Source: an uncultured Bacilli bacterium (GTDB lineage: Bacteria > Bacillota_I > Bacilli_A > ML615J-28 > CAG-313). From it: a stretch of DNA of 64,000 nt. The translations under genes and the position numbers were made by a program. Below are positions 18,554-27,373 of this stretch, piece by piece (the stretch's first letter is position 1; every line of letters starts with the position of its first letter). The notes under the pieces are model-generated. The model made no database searches. It was not told the origin of the DNA and saw nothing but the letters and a program-made list of their open reading frames with translations. The DNA is taken from NCBI GenBank assembly GCA_949879765.1, contig CATLBQ010000001.1, positions 31,742-95,741 on the forward strand, read 5' to 3'.

Positions 18554-19984
18554 TTATAATATATCTGTTTCCATTTGATGGGATTTAGAAAAATGGGAGG
18601 ATATTTTTTGAATTGTAACAAGGGCTACCACGACGAAAATCAAACAGCACAATGTTTCAGAAATGGGATAAGACCACCAAACTGCTTGATCGGAATGGGT
18701 AATTAGTTTAAGCAAGAGGGCACAAGGAATCAAAATGACAGCTTGTCGCAAGAGACTCATTAGCATCGATTTATAGCCATGACCGATTGCTTGAAACATG
18801 GACGAAATAATGATAGAAATAGCGGCAGGAATAAAGCAAATACTAATGGTTCGAAATGCTTGCACAGCAAGTGGTGTAGTATCACCCAATTGAAATGCAT
18901 TCGCAATCGATTTAGAACCAAATTGAAAAAGAAGAAGACCAAAAGTCATCACACTTAATGAAACAATTAAGGATAACTGGACGGTTTTTAAGAAACGATG
19001 CTTTAACTTGGCGCCAAAATTGTAGCCCATAATAGGCATAGCCCCTTGAGTCAATCCAAATATCGGCATAAAAATAAAGGATTGAACTTTAAAATAAGTG
19101 CCTAGAATGGTTACACCACTTGATGACAAAATCAAATTCAAGATAATGGTGGTTAAAGCATTGATGGAATTCATAATAGCAACGGATATTCCCACATTGA
19201 AAATATCTTGTAAGGTTTTGCTTTCGAATCGAAAGTCTTTTAAATTAAAATTGACTTGTTGTTTTTGAAATAAAATCACAGAAATAACAAATGTTCCAGC
19301 AACGCATTGTCCGATGACGGTAGCGATGGCGGCACCCGAAACACCAAGACCTAAACCAAAAGGAAGACCGAGTCCTTGTCCTGGTTCAAAAATAAAGATA
19401 GGGTCAAGAATAATATTGGTGATGGCTCCAATCAGTTGTGAAAGCATAGGAACGATCATATTTCCTGTGCCTTGAAGGATTTTGGTGATGGTGACTTCTA
19501 GATAACTACCAATACTAAAGGCCATTACAATAGTCAAATATTGAATCGAGAGCGCTTTTACTTCGTTTGAATCAGTATAGATTTTCATGAATAAAGTAGG
19601 GACAAAAAAGCTACATGCTAGTGTAATAAAATAGGCAATAATCGATAAGATAATTCCTGTTTTGGCAGCCAAATCAGCACTCGCTTGATTGCGTTCACCT
19701 AGTCTTCTGGAAATGACTGAACTTGCACCAATCCCAATACCTAAAGAAATGGCCAAACAAATCATTTGAATGGGAAAGGCATAATTTAATGCGTTCAATT
19801 CGTCATTACTGTGTTCGCTAATTCTCGATACATAGAGGCTATCAACTACATTATATAAAGCTTGTACAAGCATTGAAAAAATGGCAGGTAATGCCATTGT
19901 GAATAGTAATTTTCCAATTGGAGTGGTGCGCATTTTGTTGTCTTTTTCAAGTTGTTTTGAATTGTTTTTTTCTATATTTTCCAT
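18554..19984 (-). CDS. MATE family multidrug/Na+ efflux protein
   Basis: Multi antimicrobial extrusion protein of 476 residues with two six-helix halves. Typical motifs are PIGKLLFTMALPAIFSM at the start of TM1, LYNVVDSLYVSRIS in TM1-2, and GASSVISRRLGERN. It is closer to the NorM/DinF-like multidrug branch than to flippases of the MurJ type. ATG 19984 follows GGAGG by 4 bases. It is transcribed alone from a strong promoter. The substrates are unknown. Confidence 0.92.
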   Translation of the reverse strand: MENIEKNNSKQLEKDNKMRTTPIGKLLFTMALPAIFSMLVQALYNVVDSLYVSRISEHSNDELNALNYAFPIQMICLAISLGIGIGASSVISRRLGERNQASADLAAKTGIILSIIAYFITLACSFFVPTLFMKIYTDSNEVKALSIQYLTIVMAFSIGSYLEVTITKILQGTGNMIVPMLSQLIGAITNIILDPIFIFEPGQGLGLPFGLGLGVSGAAIATVIGQCVAGTFVISVILFQKQQVNFNLKDFRFESKTLQDIFNVGISVAIMNSINALTTIILNLILSSSGVTILGTYFKVQSFIFMPIFGLTQGAMPIMGYNFGAKLKHRFLKTVQLSLIVSLSVMTFGLLLFQFGSKSIANAFQLGDTTPLAVQAFRTISICFIPAAISIIISSMFQAIGHGYKSMLMSLLRQAVILIPCALLLKLITHSDQAVWWSYPISETLCCLIFVVVALVTIQKISSHFSKSHQMETDIL

Positions 19985-20010
19985 AATACCTCCAATATAC
20001 TTATCAATTA

Positions 20011-20039
20011 ATTATACCAAAAAAAAGTCAATTCGTCAA
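20011..20039 (-). promoter_or_regulatory. Promoter of MATE gene
   Basis: Minus strand TTGACG (20039-20034), 17 bases, TGG-TATAAT (20016-20011); a near-consensus sigma-A promoter. Confidence 0.9.
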
Positions 20040-20123
20040 AACTTACGAAAAAGATATCGCTTTCATATTTAGTGATAAATAACGAAAAATTCAGTTAAAT
20101 TTCACGAAGAAATAACAAAATTA

Positions 20124-20132
20124 TGGTATAAT
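20124..20132 (+). promoter_or_regulatory. Extended -10 promoter of the two-component operon
   Basis: TGGTATAAT with no good -35. The predicted start (about 20139) leaves only about 11 bases before ATG 20150, so the SD AAGAGG would be at the very 5' end of the mRNA. Confidence 0.65.
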
Positions 20133-20149
20133 AGGCAAGAGGTGAAAAT

Positions 20150-20842
20150 ATGGCAAAATTATTAATCGTAGACGATGAAATGCATATCAGAGAATTGGTC
20201 AAAAAATATGCTGCATTTGAAAATTATGAATTTGACACCGCTTCGAATGGAATAGAAGCCATTCAAAAAGTTCACCAAGGCGAATATGATTTGGTGATTA
20301 TGGATATCATGATGCCAGAATTAGATGGATTTTCGGCCGTTAAAGAAATCCGTAAGTTTTCAAGTGTTCCAATCATTATGCTTTCAGCACGTAGTGAAGA
20401 ATATGACAAACTCTATGGATTTGACCTAGGCATTGATGATTATGTGACGAAACCATTTTCCCCTAAAGAGTTGATGATGCGTGTGCATGCGGTACTGAGT
20501 CGTTCCAAACATAAAATGGACAAACAAGGTGCAGATAAAAATGAAATTTTAGAGTATAAGACATTAAAGTTTGATTTGAGTGCTCATATTCTTTATATTG
20601 ATGGAAATCGGATTGAATTGACACCCAAAGAATATGAACTTTTGTTGTATTTGATTCGCAATGCCAATATTGCTGTAACAAGAGAACAACTTCTTGAAAA
20701 AATATGGGGTTACGATTATTATGGTGATGATCGTACATTAGATACACATATGAAGTCATTGCGTAAAAAAATAGCGGGCTATGCGGATAATATTGTTACG
20801 ATAAGAAGGGTAGGTTATCGTTTTGATACTGAGACAAATTAG
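20150..20842 (+). CDS. OmpR/PhoB-family response regulator
   Basis: Receiver domain (1-118) with acidic pocket VDDE (D8, D9), phosphoacceptor Asp52 in IMDIMMPELDG, LSARSEE and switch Lys in YVTKPFSPKEL. A C-terminal winged helix (about 130-228) contains LTPKEYELL and a DDRTLDTHMKSLRKK recognition region. It binds DNA to control transcription with the kinase encoded next, whose start overlaps this gene by 20 bases. The regulon cannot be read here; the downstream HtrA lipoprotein is a plausible target by position. Confidence 0.94.
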   Translation: MAKLLIVDDEMHIRELVKKYAAFENYEFDTASNGIEAIQKVHQGEYDLVIMDIMMPELDGFSAVKEIRKFSSVPIIMLSARSEEYDKLYGFDLGIDDYVTKPFSPKELMMRVHAVLSRSKHKMDKQGADKNEILEYKTLKFDLSAHILYIDGNRIELTPKEYELLLYLIRNANIAVTREQLLEKIWGYDYYGDDRTLDTHMKSLRKKIAGYADNIVTIRRVGYRFDTETN

Positions 20843-22373
20843 TTTAAAATGGAAGTTATTTGTCACGATATTTTTGTTTGCCGCATTGATTGCAGCGGTC
20901 TTTATTGTCTTTCAAATTACTTTGCTAGAAACCATTTATCGTTCGAATAAAATGAACCGGATGGAAGGATTGATTACCCAAGTCGATTCGGAGATAAAAG
21001 GAAAGGATTTGAGTGTGTTTACAAATACGGAAAATCCATTTTGTTATGAATTAGAAAATGTTTCAGTCGAAGAAGAAACGGCCATTTATTTATATGGAAA
21101 ACCCAAGACGACCATATATGTAACTAGTGGTGAGAGTTTGATTATTGCGGATAAAAATCTAGTATATAAAACATATTCAGGTAGCTCATTTGAGGGATTG
21201 GATTATGAGTTAATCAGTGAGATATGGCGAAAAGCAAGTGATGCTTCTTATAAAAAATTTTATGCGATATTTTCAAGTTTACCCGATGCTAGATTTGGTA
21301 AAGTTCAATTGATCAATATGGATAATTCTAAACGAACGCTTATCAAGGATTTATCAGGTAGAACAGAATCAATCATGTGTTGTGCTTTCGTCGAACTTTC
21401 CGATGGAAATGAATATTTATTGATATTGGATAATAAACTAATACCAGTTGGTTCTGTTGTCAAAACTTTGAAAATGCAGTTGACTTATATTGGTGCTATT
21501 GTGATTGTGCTATCAACAGTTATCGCTATATTTTTATCAAAATATATTTCTAAACCCATTGCGAGGTTAAATGCAACAGCCAAGGTGATGGCCAAAGGAA
21601 ACTACGATGTCGTATTTGAAGGCAATGGCTATTTAGAAATAGATGAATTGAATCAAACGCTAAATAATACCATTGAGGAGTTGCGAAAAACGGAGGATTT
21701 GAGGCGAGAATTGATGGCCAATGTTTCTCATGATTTACGTACACCACTGACAATGATTACGGGATATGCGGAAATGATGAAAGATATTCCAGGCGAGAAT
21801 AATCCTGAAAATTTACAAATTATTATTGATGAGGTCAATCGTTTGAATTTATTGGTTAATGACATGCTTGATTTGTCTAAACTTTCTGCGAAGACCGTGA
21901 AAATGCAATCGCAAACCTATTGCATGACCGATGATATCATCGATATAGTTGAGCGCATTCAAAAATTCAATGAAAATACTGGCATTCATATTCAATTTTT
22001 GTATGATCAAAAGGTGGATGTAACTGCTGATGAACAAAAAATCGAACAAGTGATTTATAATTTTATCCACAATGCTATCAATTATAGCAATGGCTCTACA
22101 AATATTGAAGTCATTCAAACGATAGAACAAGGTGAAGTAAAAATTGCGGTTGTCGATCACGGAATTGGTATCAAGGATGAAGATTTATCTTGTATATGGG
22201 ATCGCTATTATCGTATTGATAAAGCACACCATAGGTCAATTCAAGGTTCTGGTTTAGGTCTTTCCATTGTCAAAGGTATTCTCGAATGTCATCAGTTTGC
22301 CTATGGTGTAGAGTCTCAACTAGGAAAAGGTAGCACATTTTGGTTTAAAATGCCAATTTCTAGTAAAAAATAA
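20823..22373 (+). CDS. Sensor histidine kinase, membrane-bound
   Basis: Partner kinase of 516 residues. A TM helix (about 11-31), an extracellular sensor region (about 32-215), a second TM (about 218-238) and a HAMP linker (about 239-290) come first. HisKA follows with the phosphoacceptor in MANVSHDLRTPLT (His303), then HATPase with N, G1 (VDHGIGI) and G2 (GSGLGLSI) boxes. The only plausible start in range is TTG 20823, after AGAAGGG; the next Met is codon 40 or later, past the first TM. The C-terminus is complete. Signals are unknown. Pairing with the upstream regulator is supported by the 20-base overlap. Confidence 0.92.
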   Translation: MILRQISLKWKLFVTIFLFAALIAAVFIVFQITLLETIYRSNKMNRMEGLITQVDSEIKGKDLSVFTNTENPFCYELENVSVEEETAIYLYGKPKTTIYVTSGESLIIADKNLVYKTYSGSSFEGLDYELISEIWRKASDASYKKFYAIFSSLPDARFGKVQLINMDNSKRTLIKDLSGRTESIMCCAFVELSDGNEYLLILDNKLIPVGSVVKTLKMQLTYIGAIVIVLSTVIAIFLSKYISKPIARLNATAKVMAKGNYDVVFEGNGYLEIDELNQTLNNTIEELRKTEDLRRELMANVSHDLRTPLTMITGYAEMMKDIPGENNPENLQIIIDEVNRLNLLVNDMLDLSKLSAKTVKMQSQTYCMTDDIIDIVERIQKFNENTGIHIQFLYDQKVDVTADEQKIEQVIYNFIHNAINYSNGSTNIEVIQTIEQGEVKIAVVDHGIGIKDEDLSCIWDRYYRIDKAHHRSIQGSGLGLSIVKGILECHQFAYGVESQLGKGSTFWFKMPISSKK

Positions 22374-22414
22374 AGTATTAGCAAAAATTTACTATTTTTT
22401 TTGGATTTTATCAG

Positions 22415-22441
22415 TTTAATTACACATTAGCTTGATATAAT
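22415..22441 (+). promoter_or_regulatory. Promoter upstream of structured leader
   Basis: Extended -10 TGATATAAT (22433-22441); the -35 is weak (TTTAAT around 22415-22420). It drives the structured region before the HtrA gene. Confidence 0.6.
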
Positions 22442-22447
22442 ATAAGT

Positions 22448-22583
22448 GCTTAATCAGCCGATGAGAGAGAATCATTCTTCTTTCCTTCAATTTTAAAGTA
22501 ATTTAAACACACTCTCATCGTATTTATAAATGGGCATATACACGTTCTTTTCTCTCGTTTTTTCGTGATATGCCTGTTTTTTC
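22448..22583 (+). ncRNA. Candidate structured RNA or attenuating leader
   Basis: Downstream of a promoter and upstream of the HtrA gene lie two hairpins. The first is a perfect 9-bp closing stem CGATGAGAG (22460-22468) with CTCTCATCG (22512-22520). The second pairs GGCATATACACG (22533-22544) with CGTGATATGCC (22564-22574) and is followed by TGTTTTTTC, so it is terminator-like. A TATAAT (22584-22589) overlaps the tail and could start the HtrA mRNA separately. The element could be a roughly 135-base small RNA or an attenuated leader of the HtrA gene. I do not recognise it as a known RNA family. Confidence 0.4.
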
Positions 22584-22614
22584 TATAATTTAAAAGATAT
22601 AAGGGGATGTAAAA

Positions 22615-23850
22615 GTGAAAAAACAAAATAGAATATGGATGATGGCAACAGCGATGTTGCTATCACTTGCTGTGTTGACAGGATGTAGTGTATTACAATC
22701 ACGTTCCTCTCATACAAAAAATCAGGTTCAAAATGAAATTACCAATAAGGTGGTTCAATATGAAAATATTACAATAGCAGATTTAGAAAGTTGTGTTTTA
22801 AACACATCCAAAATGCTAGAAAATAGTGTAATTGGGATTACACTCAAAGCCAATTACAAGACAATGATCAATGGACATTTGATTACATCAGAAGATACCG
22901 AATCGATTGGTAGTGGTGTAATCTATAAAAGAGAAACCAATTATAATGCAGAGGGAAAAGTCAATTCCTATACGTATTATGTTGTTACCAATCGTCATGT
23001 GATTACAGGAGCCAATCAAGGATATACTTACAAAACATATGCCTATTTGGGCAATGAAGATATAGAAATCGAAGCAGAAGTTGTGGGCTATGATACAAAA
23101 GTAGATATTGCTTTGGTTAAATTCCAACATACGACACTGATTCAACCAGTGGAATTTGCGGATAGCGATGCCATTCAAAAAGGACAATTTGCAATAGCGA
23201 TTGGTAATCCAGATGGCTATGAATACTATGGATCGGTTACTTTTGGTATCATCAGTGGCGAACTTCGTTATATTAGTGAAGATACAGATGGAGACAAGGT
23301 TAATGACTTTAATGCTGCGTATATCCAACATGATGTGACCATCAACCCTGGTAATAGTGGTGGAGGATTGTTTACAATTGATGGTAAATTAATTGGCATC
23401 AATACACTCAAAATTGTTGATGATAAAATAGACAATATGGGGTTTGCTATACCTGCTAATATTGTAAAGAGTTTGCTTGAGAACTATTTAGAACAAGGAA
23501 AGACGATTGTACGACCAAGACTAGGGATTGTAGGGATTGAAGTAAGAAATTTATCCAATGCAATCATTGCTCAAAATCAGTTAAAAGAAATCCCTACAAC
23601 GATATATGGGTCGGTAAAACCTTATGGTATTTATGTTACAGACGTCACTGAAAATGGAACAATGAGTCAAACCAGTTTACAAAAAGATGATATTATCTTG
23701 GCATTTGAAGATGAGCCTTTGACGCAAATGACTATACTGACTGGAAAACTGAATGCATTGACAGATTATGTGGTGGGTTCCAAAGTGGAGATTACGTATT
23801 ATTCAAGACGATTAAATAAAATAGTTACAGAAACAGTAACATTAAGATAA
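22615..23850 (+). CDS. HtrA/DegP-like serine protease, lipoprotein
   Basis: Extracytoplasmic quality-control protease of 411 residues. Lipobox LTGC (Cys24) shows lipid anchoring, which is unusual because HtrA proteins of Bacillota normally have an N-terminal TM anchor. The chymotrypsin-fold triad is readable: His128 in TNRHVITG, Asp164 in KVDIALVKF, Ser248 in NPGNSGGGLF. A C-terminal PDZ domain spans about 300-405. The start is GTG 22615 after AAGGGG. It follows the two-component system, a common arrangement for envelope-stress control, and may be regulated through the upstream structured leader. Confidence 0.9.
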   Translation: MKKQNRIWMMATAMLLSLAVLTGCSVLQSRSSHTKNQVQNEITNKVVQYENITIADLESCVLNTSKMLENSVIGITLKANYKTMINGHLITSEDTESIGSGVIYKRETNYNAEGKVNSYTYYVVTNRHVITGANQGYTYKTYAYLGNEDIEIEAEVVGYDTKVDIALVKFQHTTLIQPVEFADSDAIQKGQFAIAIGNPDGYEYYGSVTFGIISGELRYISEDTDGDKVNDFNAAYIQHDVTINPGNSGGGLFTIDGKLIGINTLKIVDDKIDNMGFAIPANIVKSLLENYLEQGKTIVRPRLGIVGIEVRNLSNAIIAQNQLKEIPTTIYGSVKPYGIYVTDVTENGTMSQTSLQKDDIILAFEDEPLTQMTILTGKLNALTDYVVGSKVEITYYSRRLNKIVTETVTLR

Positions 23851-23873
23851 ATGTGTCGATTCGGCACATTTTT
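23849..23873 (+). terminator. Intrinsic terminator
   Basis: Stem AATGTG/CACATT with T-rich tail, overlapping the HtrA stop. Confidence 0.7.
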
Positions 23874-23906
23874 TCTTGTGCTTTGGTTTCCTTTTTCATT
23901 CCTTTA

Positions 23907-23915
23907 TGGTATAAT
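23907..23915 (+). promoter_or_regulatory. Extended -10 promoter of murI
   Basis: TGGTATAAT with a poor -35, 44 bases before ATG. Confidence 0.65.
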
Positions 23916-23958
23916 ATCATAAAAAGATACATAAATATCATTACCAGTGAGGTAAGAT

Positions 23959-24714
23959 ATGAAAGAAAAAATAGGTATATTTGATTCTGGAATTGGTGGA
24001 CTTTCTGTATATGAAGCAATCAGAAGCCAGTTTCAAGAGCTAGATATGTTGTATTTAGCAGATGAGGCTCATTTGCCATATGGTGTAAAGCCAAAAGCAG
24101 TCGTGCGTGCTCTTACGTTAAAGTATATTGAGACACTGAAACAATTAGGTGCTACTTGGATTGTTGTAGCATGCAATACGGCTACAGCTTCTATCATTGA
24201 TATTTGTGCTGAAGATACTCATGTAATTGGAGTCATTGCCCCTACAGCACAATGGGCTTTGCGACAGAGTAAAAATCAAAAAATTGCGCTATTTGCTACC
24301 CAATTGACAGTGGAAAGTAAACTATATGAAAAATATTTGTCTCCTCATTTAGAAGTAGCTATCAATTGTAGTCAGCTTGTGCCGTTGATTGAACAAATGA
24401 ATTTTTCATCGCAAGAAATAGATACTTTGATTCATAGTTATCTACAACAACTTCAAGAAGCAGATACACTAATTTTGGGGTGTACACATTTTAAGTGGAT
24501 TCGCCCTATGATTGCGCAAATGGCGCCGTCACTTCAACTCGTTGATAGTGGTGAACCCATTGTTGATTTGCTCAAAAAAAGAGGATTCCAAGTGCAACAA
24601 GATGGTTCATCACAGGGAAAAAGCGTCTATTATACCACAGGAGATGTCGCAAAAGCAAGGCATCAATTGGAAAAGATGCATTTTTATTTTGACCAAATTC
24701 AAAATATGGAATAA
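23959..24714 (+). CDS. murI: Glutamate racemase
   Basis: Makes D-glutamate for peptidoglycan. Family motifs: GIFDSGIGGLSV (D9, S10), VACNTATAS with catalytic Cys72, and LILGCTHF with the second catalytic Cys near 179. The length (251) is slightly under the usual 265. The SD GAGGT is adequate. The ABC-F gene begins 32 bases later. Confidence 0.94.
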   Translation: MKEKIGIFDSGIGGLSVYEAIRSQFQELDMLYLADEAHLPYGVKPKAVVRALTLKYIETLKQLGATWIVVACNTATASIIDICAEDTHVIGVIAPTAQWALRQSKNQKIALFATQLTVESKLYEKYLSPHLEVAINCSQLVPLIEQMNFSSQEIDTLIHSYLQQLQEADTLILGCTHFKWIRPMIAQMAPSLQLVDSGEPIVDLLKKRGFQVQQDGSSQGKSVYYTTGDVAKARHQLEKMHFYFDQIQNME

Positions 24715-24746
24715 ATCTATTCAATCATATAAAAGGAGAATGCGAA

Positions 24747-26303
24747 ATGTTACTGACAGTAGAAAATTTATCGCTCACATTTGACAAGAAAAAACTTTTT
24801 CAAAATGCTTCATTTCGCGTTTTGCCAAATGAAAAAATAGGGGTGGTTGGAAATAATGGAGTGGGAAAAACGACATTGATTCAAGTACTTTGTGGTAAAG
24901 TCATTCCTGATAGTGGGAGTATTACCTTTGATCAATCCATTCGCGTTGGTTATTTAGATCAATATATGAAAGTAGACAAGCAAATATCAATAGATGCATA
25001 TGTAAAGCAGGCATTTTCTCATTTATATGACCAAGAACAACAAATGAATCAATATTTAGATGCTTTAAACGAAACATCAGATGAGATACTAATGGATCGA
25101 TATGTTCGATTAACTACGCAAATTCGCGAAGAATTAGAAAGAAATGATTTTTATGCGGTGGATTCAAAGATTGGGCGTATTGTTTCTGGTCTAGGAATTG
25201 TTCAATTTGGTTTGCAAACACCACTAGGACGCTTATCGGGGGGACAAAAGGTCAAAGTGATTTTGGCAAAGTTATTGTTAGAAGAACCCGATTTATTGAT
25301 TTTAGATGAACCAACCAACTTTTTGGATACGGTTCATGTGGACTGGCTGGTAAAATACTTAAAAGAATATCAAGGTAATTTTTTAATTGTTTCCCATCAT
25401 CAAGAATTCTTAAACCATGTGGCTACCCATATTCTTGAAATTGAAGGTGGGAAAATCACCAAATATAAGGGCAATTATCAAGAATATCGTTTGAAGAAAC
25501 TCATGAAAGATGAAGAACAAGAACGGAAATACAATGCTCAACAAAAAGAAATCAAAGAACTACAAGCGTATATCGCTAAAAATAAAGTAAAGACATCGAC
25601 GGCTAAACAGGCCAAAAGTAGAGAAAAACGATTGGAAAAAATAGAAGTCATCGAAAGACCTAAAAGTAGTGACATTCATTTGAATTTGCATTTTAATTAT
25701 GCACCCATTGGATCAGAGCGTTTTTTAGTTGTAAAACAACTCGAGATTGGTTATGACTTTTCCTTATTACCCGCAATAGATTTTGAAATTCGAAGTGGAA
25801 CCAAATTGGCTATCACGGGATTTAATGGCATTGGCAAAAGTACATTGTTGAAAACCTTGGTTGGGCAACTTCGGCCTATACAAGGTGAATTTCATTTTGT
25901 AGACCGTGCACAAATTGCTTATTATGAACAAGAAAATTATTTTGAAAATCCCATGCTTACGCCTGTTCAAGAAATTCAAAATCAATATCCATTGATGGAT
26001 CAATATGCGATTAGGAGCGTTTTAGCAAGAGTGGGAATTACTGGAAATTTAGCCCTTCAACCCATCAAAACAATGAGTGGTGGTGAACAATCGAAACTCA
26101 AATTATGCAAGGTGATGATGCAAAAAGCCAATGTGTTGATTTTGGATGAACCGACCAATCATTTGGATAAAGTGGCTAGAGAAGAATTGTTAATTGCACT
26201 TCAAAAGTACAATGGGACGGTTATTTTTGTGAGCCATGAAAGAGATTTTGTGGAAAGACTCGCCACGCAAATTTATAGTATTGAAGAATTATTGATCCGT
26301 TAG
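24747..26303 (+). CDS. ABC-F family ATPase (ribosome-associated)
   Basis: Two fused ABC domains without TM segments. NBD1 has Walker A GNNGVGKTT, signature LSGGQ and Walker B LLILDEPTNFLD; NBD2 has GFNGIGKST, MSGGEQ and VLILDEPTNHLD. The charged inter-domain linker (about 240-315, rich in Lys and Glu) is the P-site-tRNA interaction motif of ABC-F translation factors. The layout fits a housekeeping YbiT/YkpA-type factor, but an antibiotic-protection role cannot be excluded from sequence alone. SD AAAGGAG; 9 bases before grpB. Confidence 0.92.
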   Translation: MLLTVENLSLTFDKKKLFQNASFRVLPNEKIGVVGNNGVGKTTLIQVLCGKVIPDSGSITFDQSIRVGYLDQYMKVDKQISIDAYVKQAFSHLYDQEQQMNQYLDALNETSDEILMDRYVRLTTQIREELERNDFYAVDSKIGRIVSGLGIVQFGLQTPLGRLSGGQKVKVILAKLLLEEPDLLILDEPTNFLDTVHVDWLVKYLKEYQGNFLIVSHHQEFLNHVATHILEIEGGKITKYKGNYQEYRLKKLMKDEEQERKYNAQQKEIKELQAYIAKNKVKTSTAKQAKSREKRLEKIEVIERPKSSDIHLNLHFNYAPIGSERFLVVKQLEIGYDFSLLPAIDFEIRSGTKLAITGFNGIGKSTLLKTLVGQLRPIQGEFHFVDRAQIAYYEQENYFENPMLTPVQEIQNQYPLMDQYAIRSVLARVGITGNLALQPIKTMSGGEQSKLKLCKVMMQKANVLILDEPTNHLDKVAREELLIALQKYNGTVIFVSHERDFVERLATQIYSIEELLIR

Positions 26304-26312
26304 GAGGAAGTT

Positions 26313-26834
26313 ATGGAAGGTGTTGAACGGTATCGTGTGAGACTCTTACCACACAATACAGCATGGAATAAAGAATTTGAACAAGTTCAAGCCATACTCA
26401 AGTCATGTTGGAAAGAAAACATCTTAGATATTCAGCATGTGGGAAGTACCGCTATTCCTAGCATTTGTGCGAAACCCATTTTAGATGTTGCTGTTAAGGT
26501 CAAGTCATTCACTGCACTAGATAAAGCAGCACTGGTTCAAAAAGGATATGATGATTGTGGTCCTCAAGGAGGGAAAAGCACCCATATTTTATTTGTATTA
26601 CGGGGTCTTGATCAAATATCATTACAACATATTCATTGTTATGATCAAAGGGATGATGAGTTTGATCAATTGGTTGGATTTCGGGATTATTTGAATACGC
26701 ATGTAGAAGTGGCTTTGGCCTACCAAGCATTGAAGATATCTCTTGCTGCAGAATATCCTGATGATAGACAAGCCTATACCCGAAAAAAAGCCCCTTTTAT
26801 TTTAGAAATTTATCGCCAATTATCGCAGATATAA
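26313..26834 (+). CDS. GrpB family protein
   Basis: A UPF0157/GrpB-type protein of 173 residues with the nucleotidyltransferase-like core: RLLPHNTAWNKEFEQ, then QHVGSTAIPSICAKPILDVAVKV (the GS-x-A/I-P...D-V signature). Members are often annotated as nucleotidyltransferase-like with no proven substrate. SD GGAGGAAG overlaps the end of the ABC-F gene, so it is in the same operon. Confidence 0.85.
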   Translation: MEGVERYRVRLLPHNTAWNKEFEQVQAILKSCWKENILDIQHVGSTAIPSICAKPILDVAVKVKSFTALDKAALVQKGYDDCGPQGGKSTHILFVLRGLDQISLQHIHCYDQRDDEFDQLVGFRDYLNTHVEVALAYQALKISLAAEYPDDRQAYTRKKAPFILEIYRQLSQI

Positions 26835-26860
26835 TCAAACAATGAGAAGAGGTAAAAACT

Positions 26861-27373
26861 ATGTGTACAATTCATTTGATGGTAGGAATTCAAGGCAGTG
26901 GAAAAACGACCTTTGCCAAACAACTGGCGATTGAAAAGAAAATTCAACTGATTTCAACTGATATCATCAGAGAAACCCATCCTGAAACCCCTGAAAAAGG
27001 CATATGGCCACTAGCTTATCAACTTTGTGCAGAGGAATTAAATCAGGGTAGAGAGGTTATTTTTGACGCAACAAGTATTACACCTGGAGTTCGGTCTAGA
27101 TTAAAAGAAGAAGTCCAGCACTATTGTAATGCTTTCGATATAGGGTGCTATTTCTTTTTACCTGATTTGGCAGTCTGTAAAGAAAGGGTATTGCTGCGCA
27201 ATCTTCTTCAAACGGAACATCATTTGCCAGTTGAAGTGGTAGAGCAGTACTATAATCGATTGATTCCACTGACCATAGAGGAAGGATTTCGATTCATAAA
27301 AACGATAGATATGTATGGAAATTGTATTCAAATAGCCCAAAAGGTAGAAAAGAGGGAGGATAAAAATGATTGA
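26861..27373 (+). CDS. P-loop kinase-like ATPase (AAA_33)
   Basis: A small kinase-fold protein (170 residues) with Walker A GIQGSGKTT (8-16), a DxD-like STDIIRE motif, VIFDATS and an arginine-rich lid (CKERVLLRN). The pattern matches polynucleotide-kinase-like or zeta-toxin-like small kinases. Nothing identifies the substrate. It overlaps polC by 8 bases and is co-transcribed with the ABC-F and GrpB genes. Confidence 0.82.
   Translation: MCTIHLMVGIQGSGKTTFAKQLAIEKKIQLISTDIIRETHPETPEKGIWPLAYQLCAEELNQGREVIFDATSITPGVRSRLKEEVQHYCNAFDIGCYFFLPDLAVCKERVLLRNLLQTEHHLPVEVVEQYYNRLIPLTIEEGFRFIKTIDMYGNCIQIAQKVEKREDKND

Noticed and set aside
24747..26303. Antibiotic-resistance ABC-F assignment
   Set aside because: The linker and context are housekeeping-like; nothing in the sequence singles out a drug-protection subfamily.
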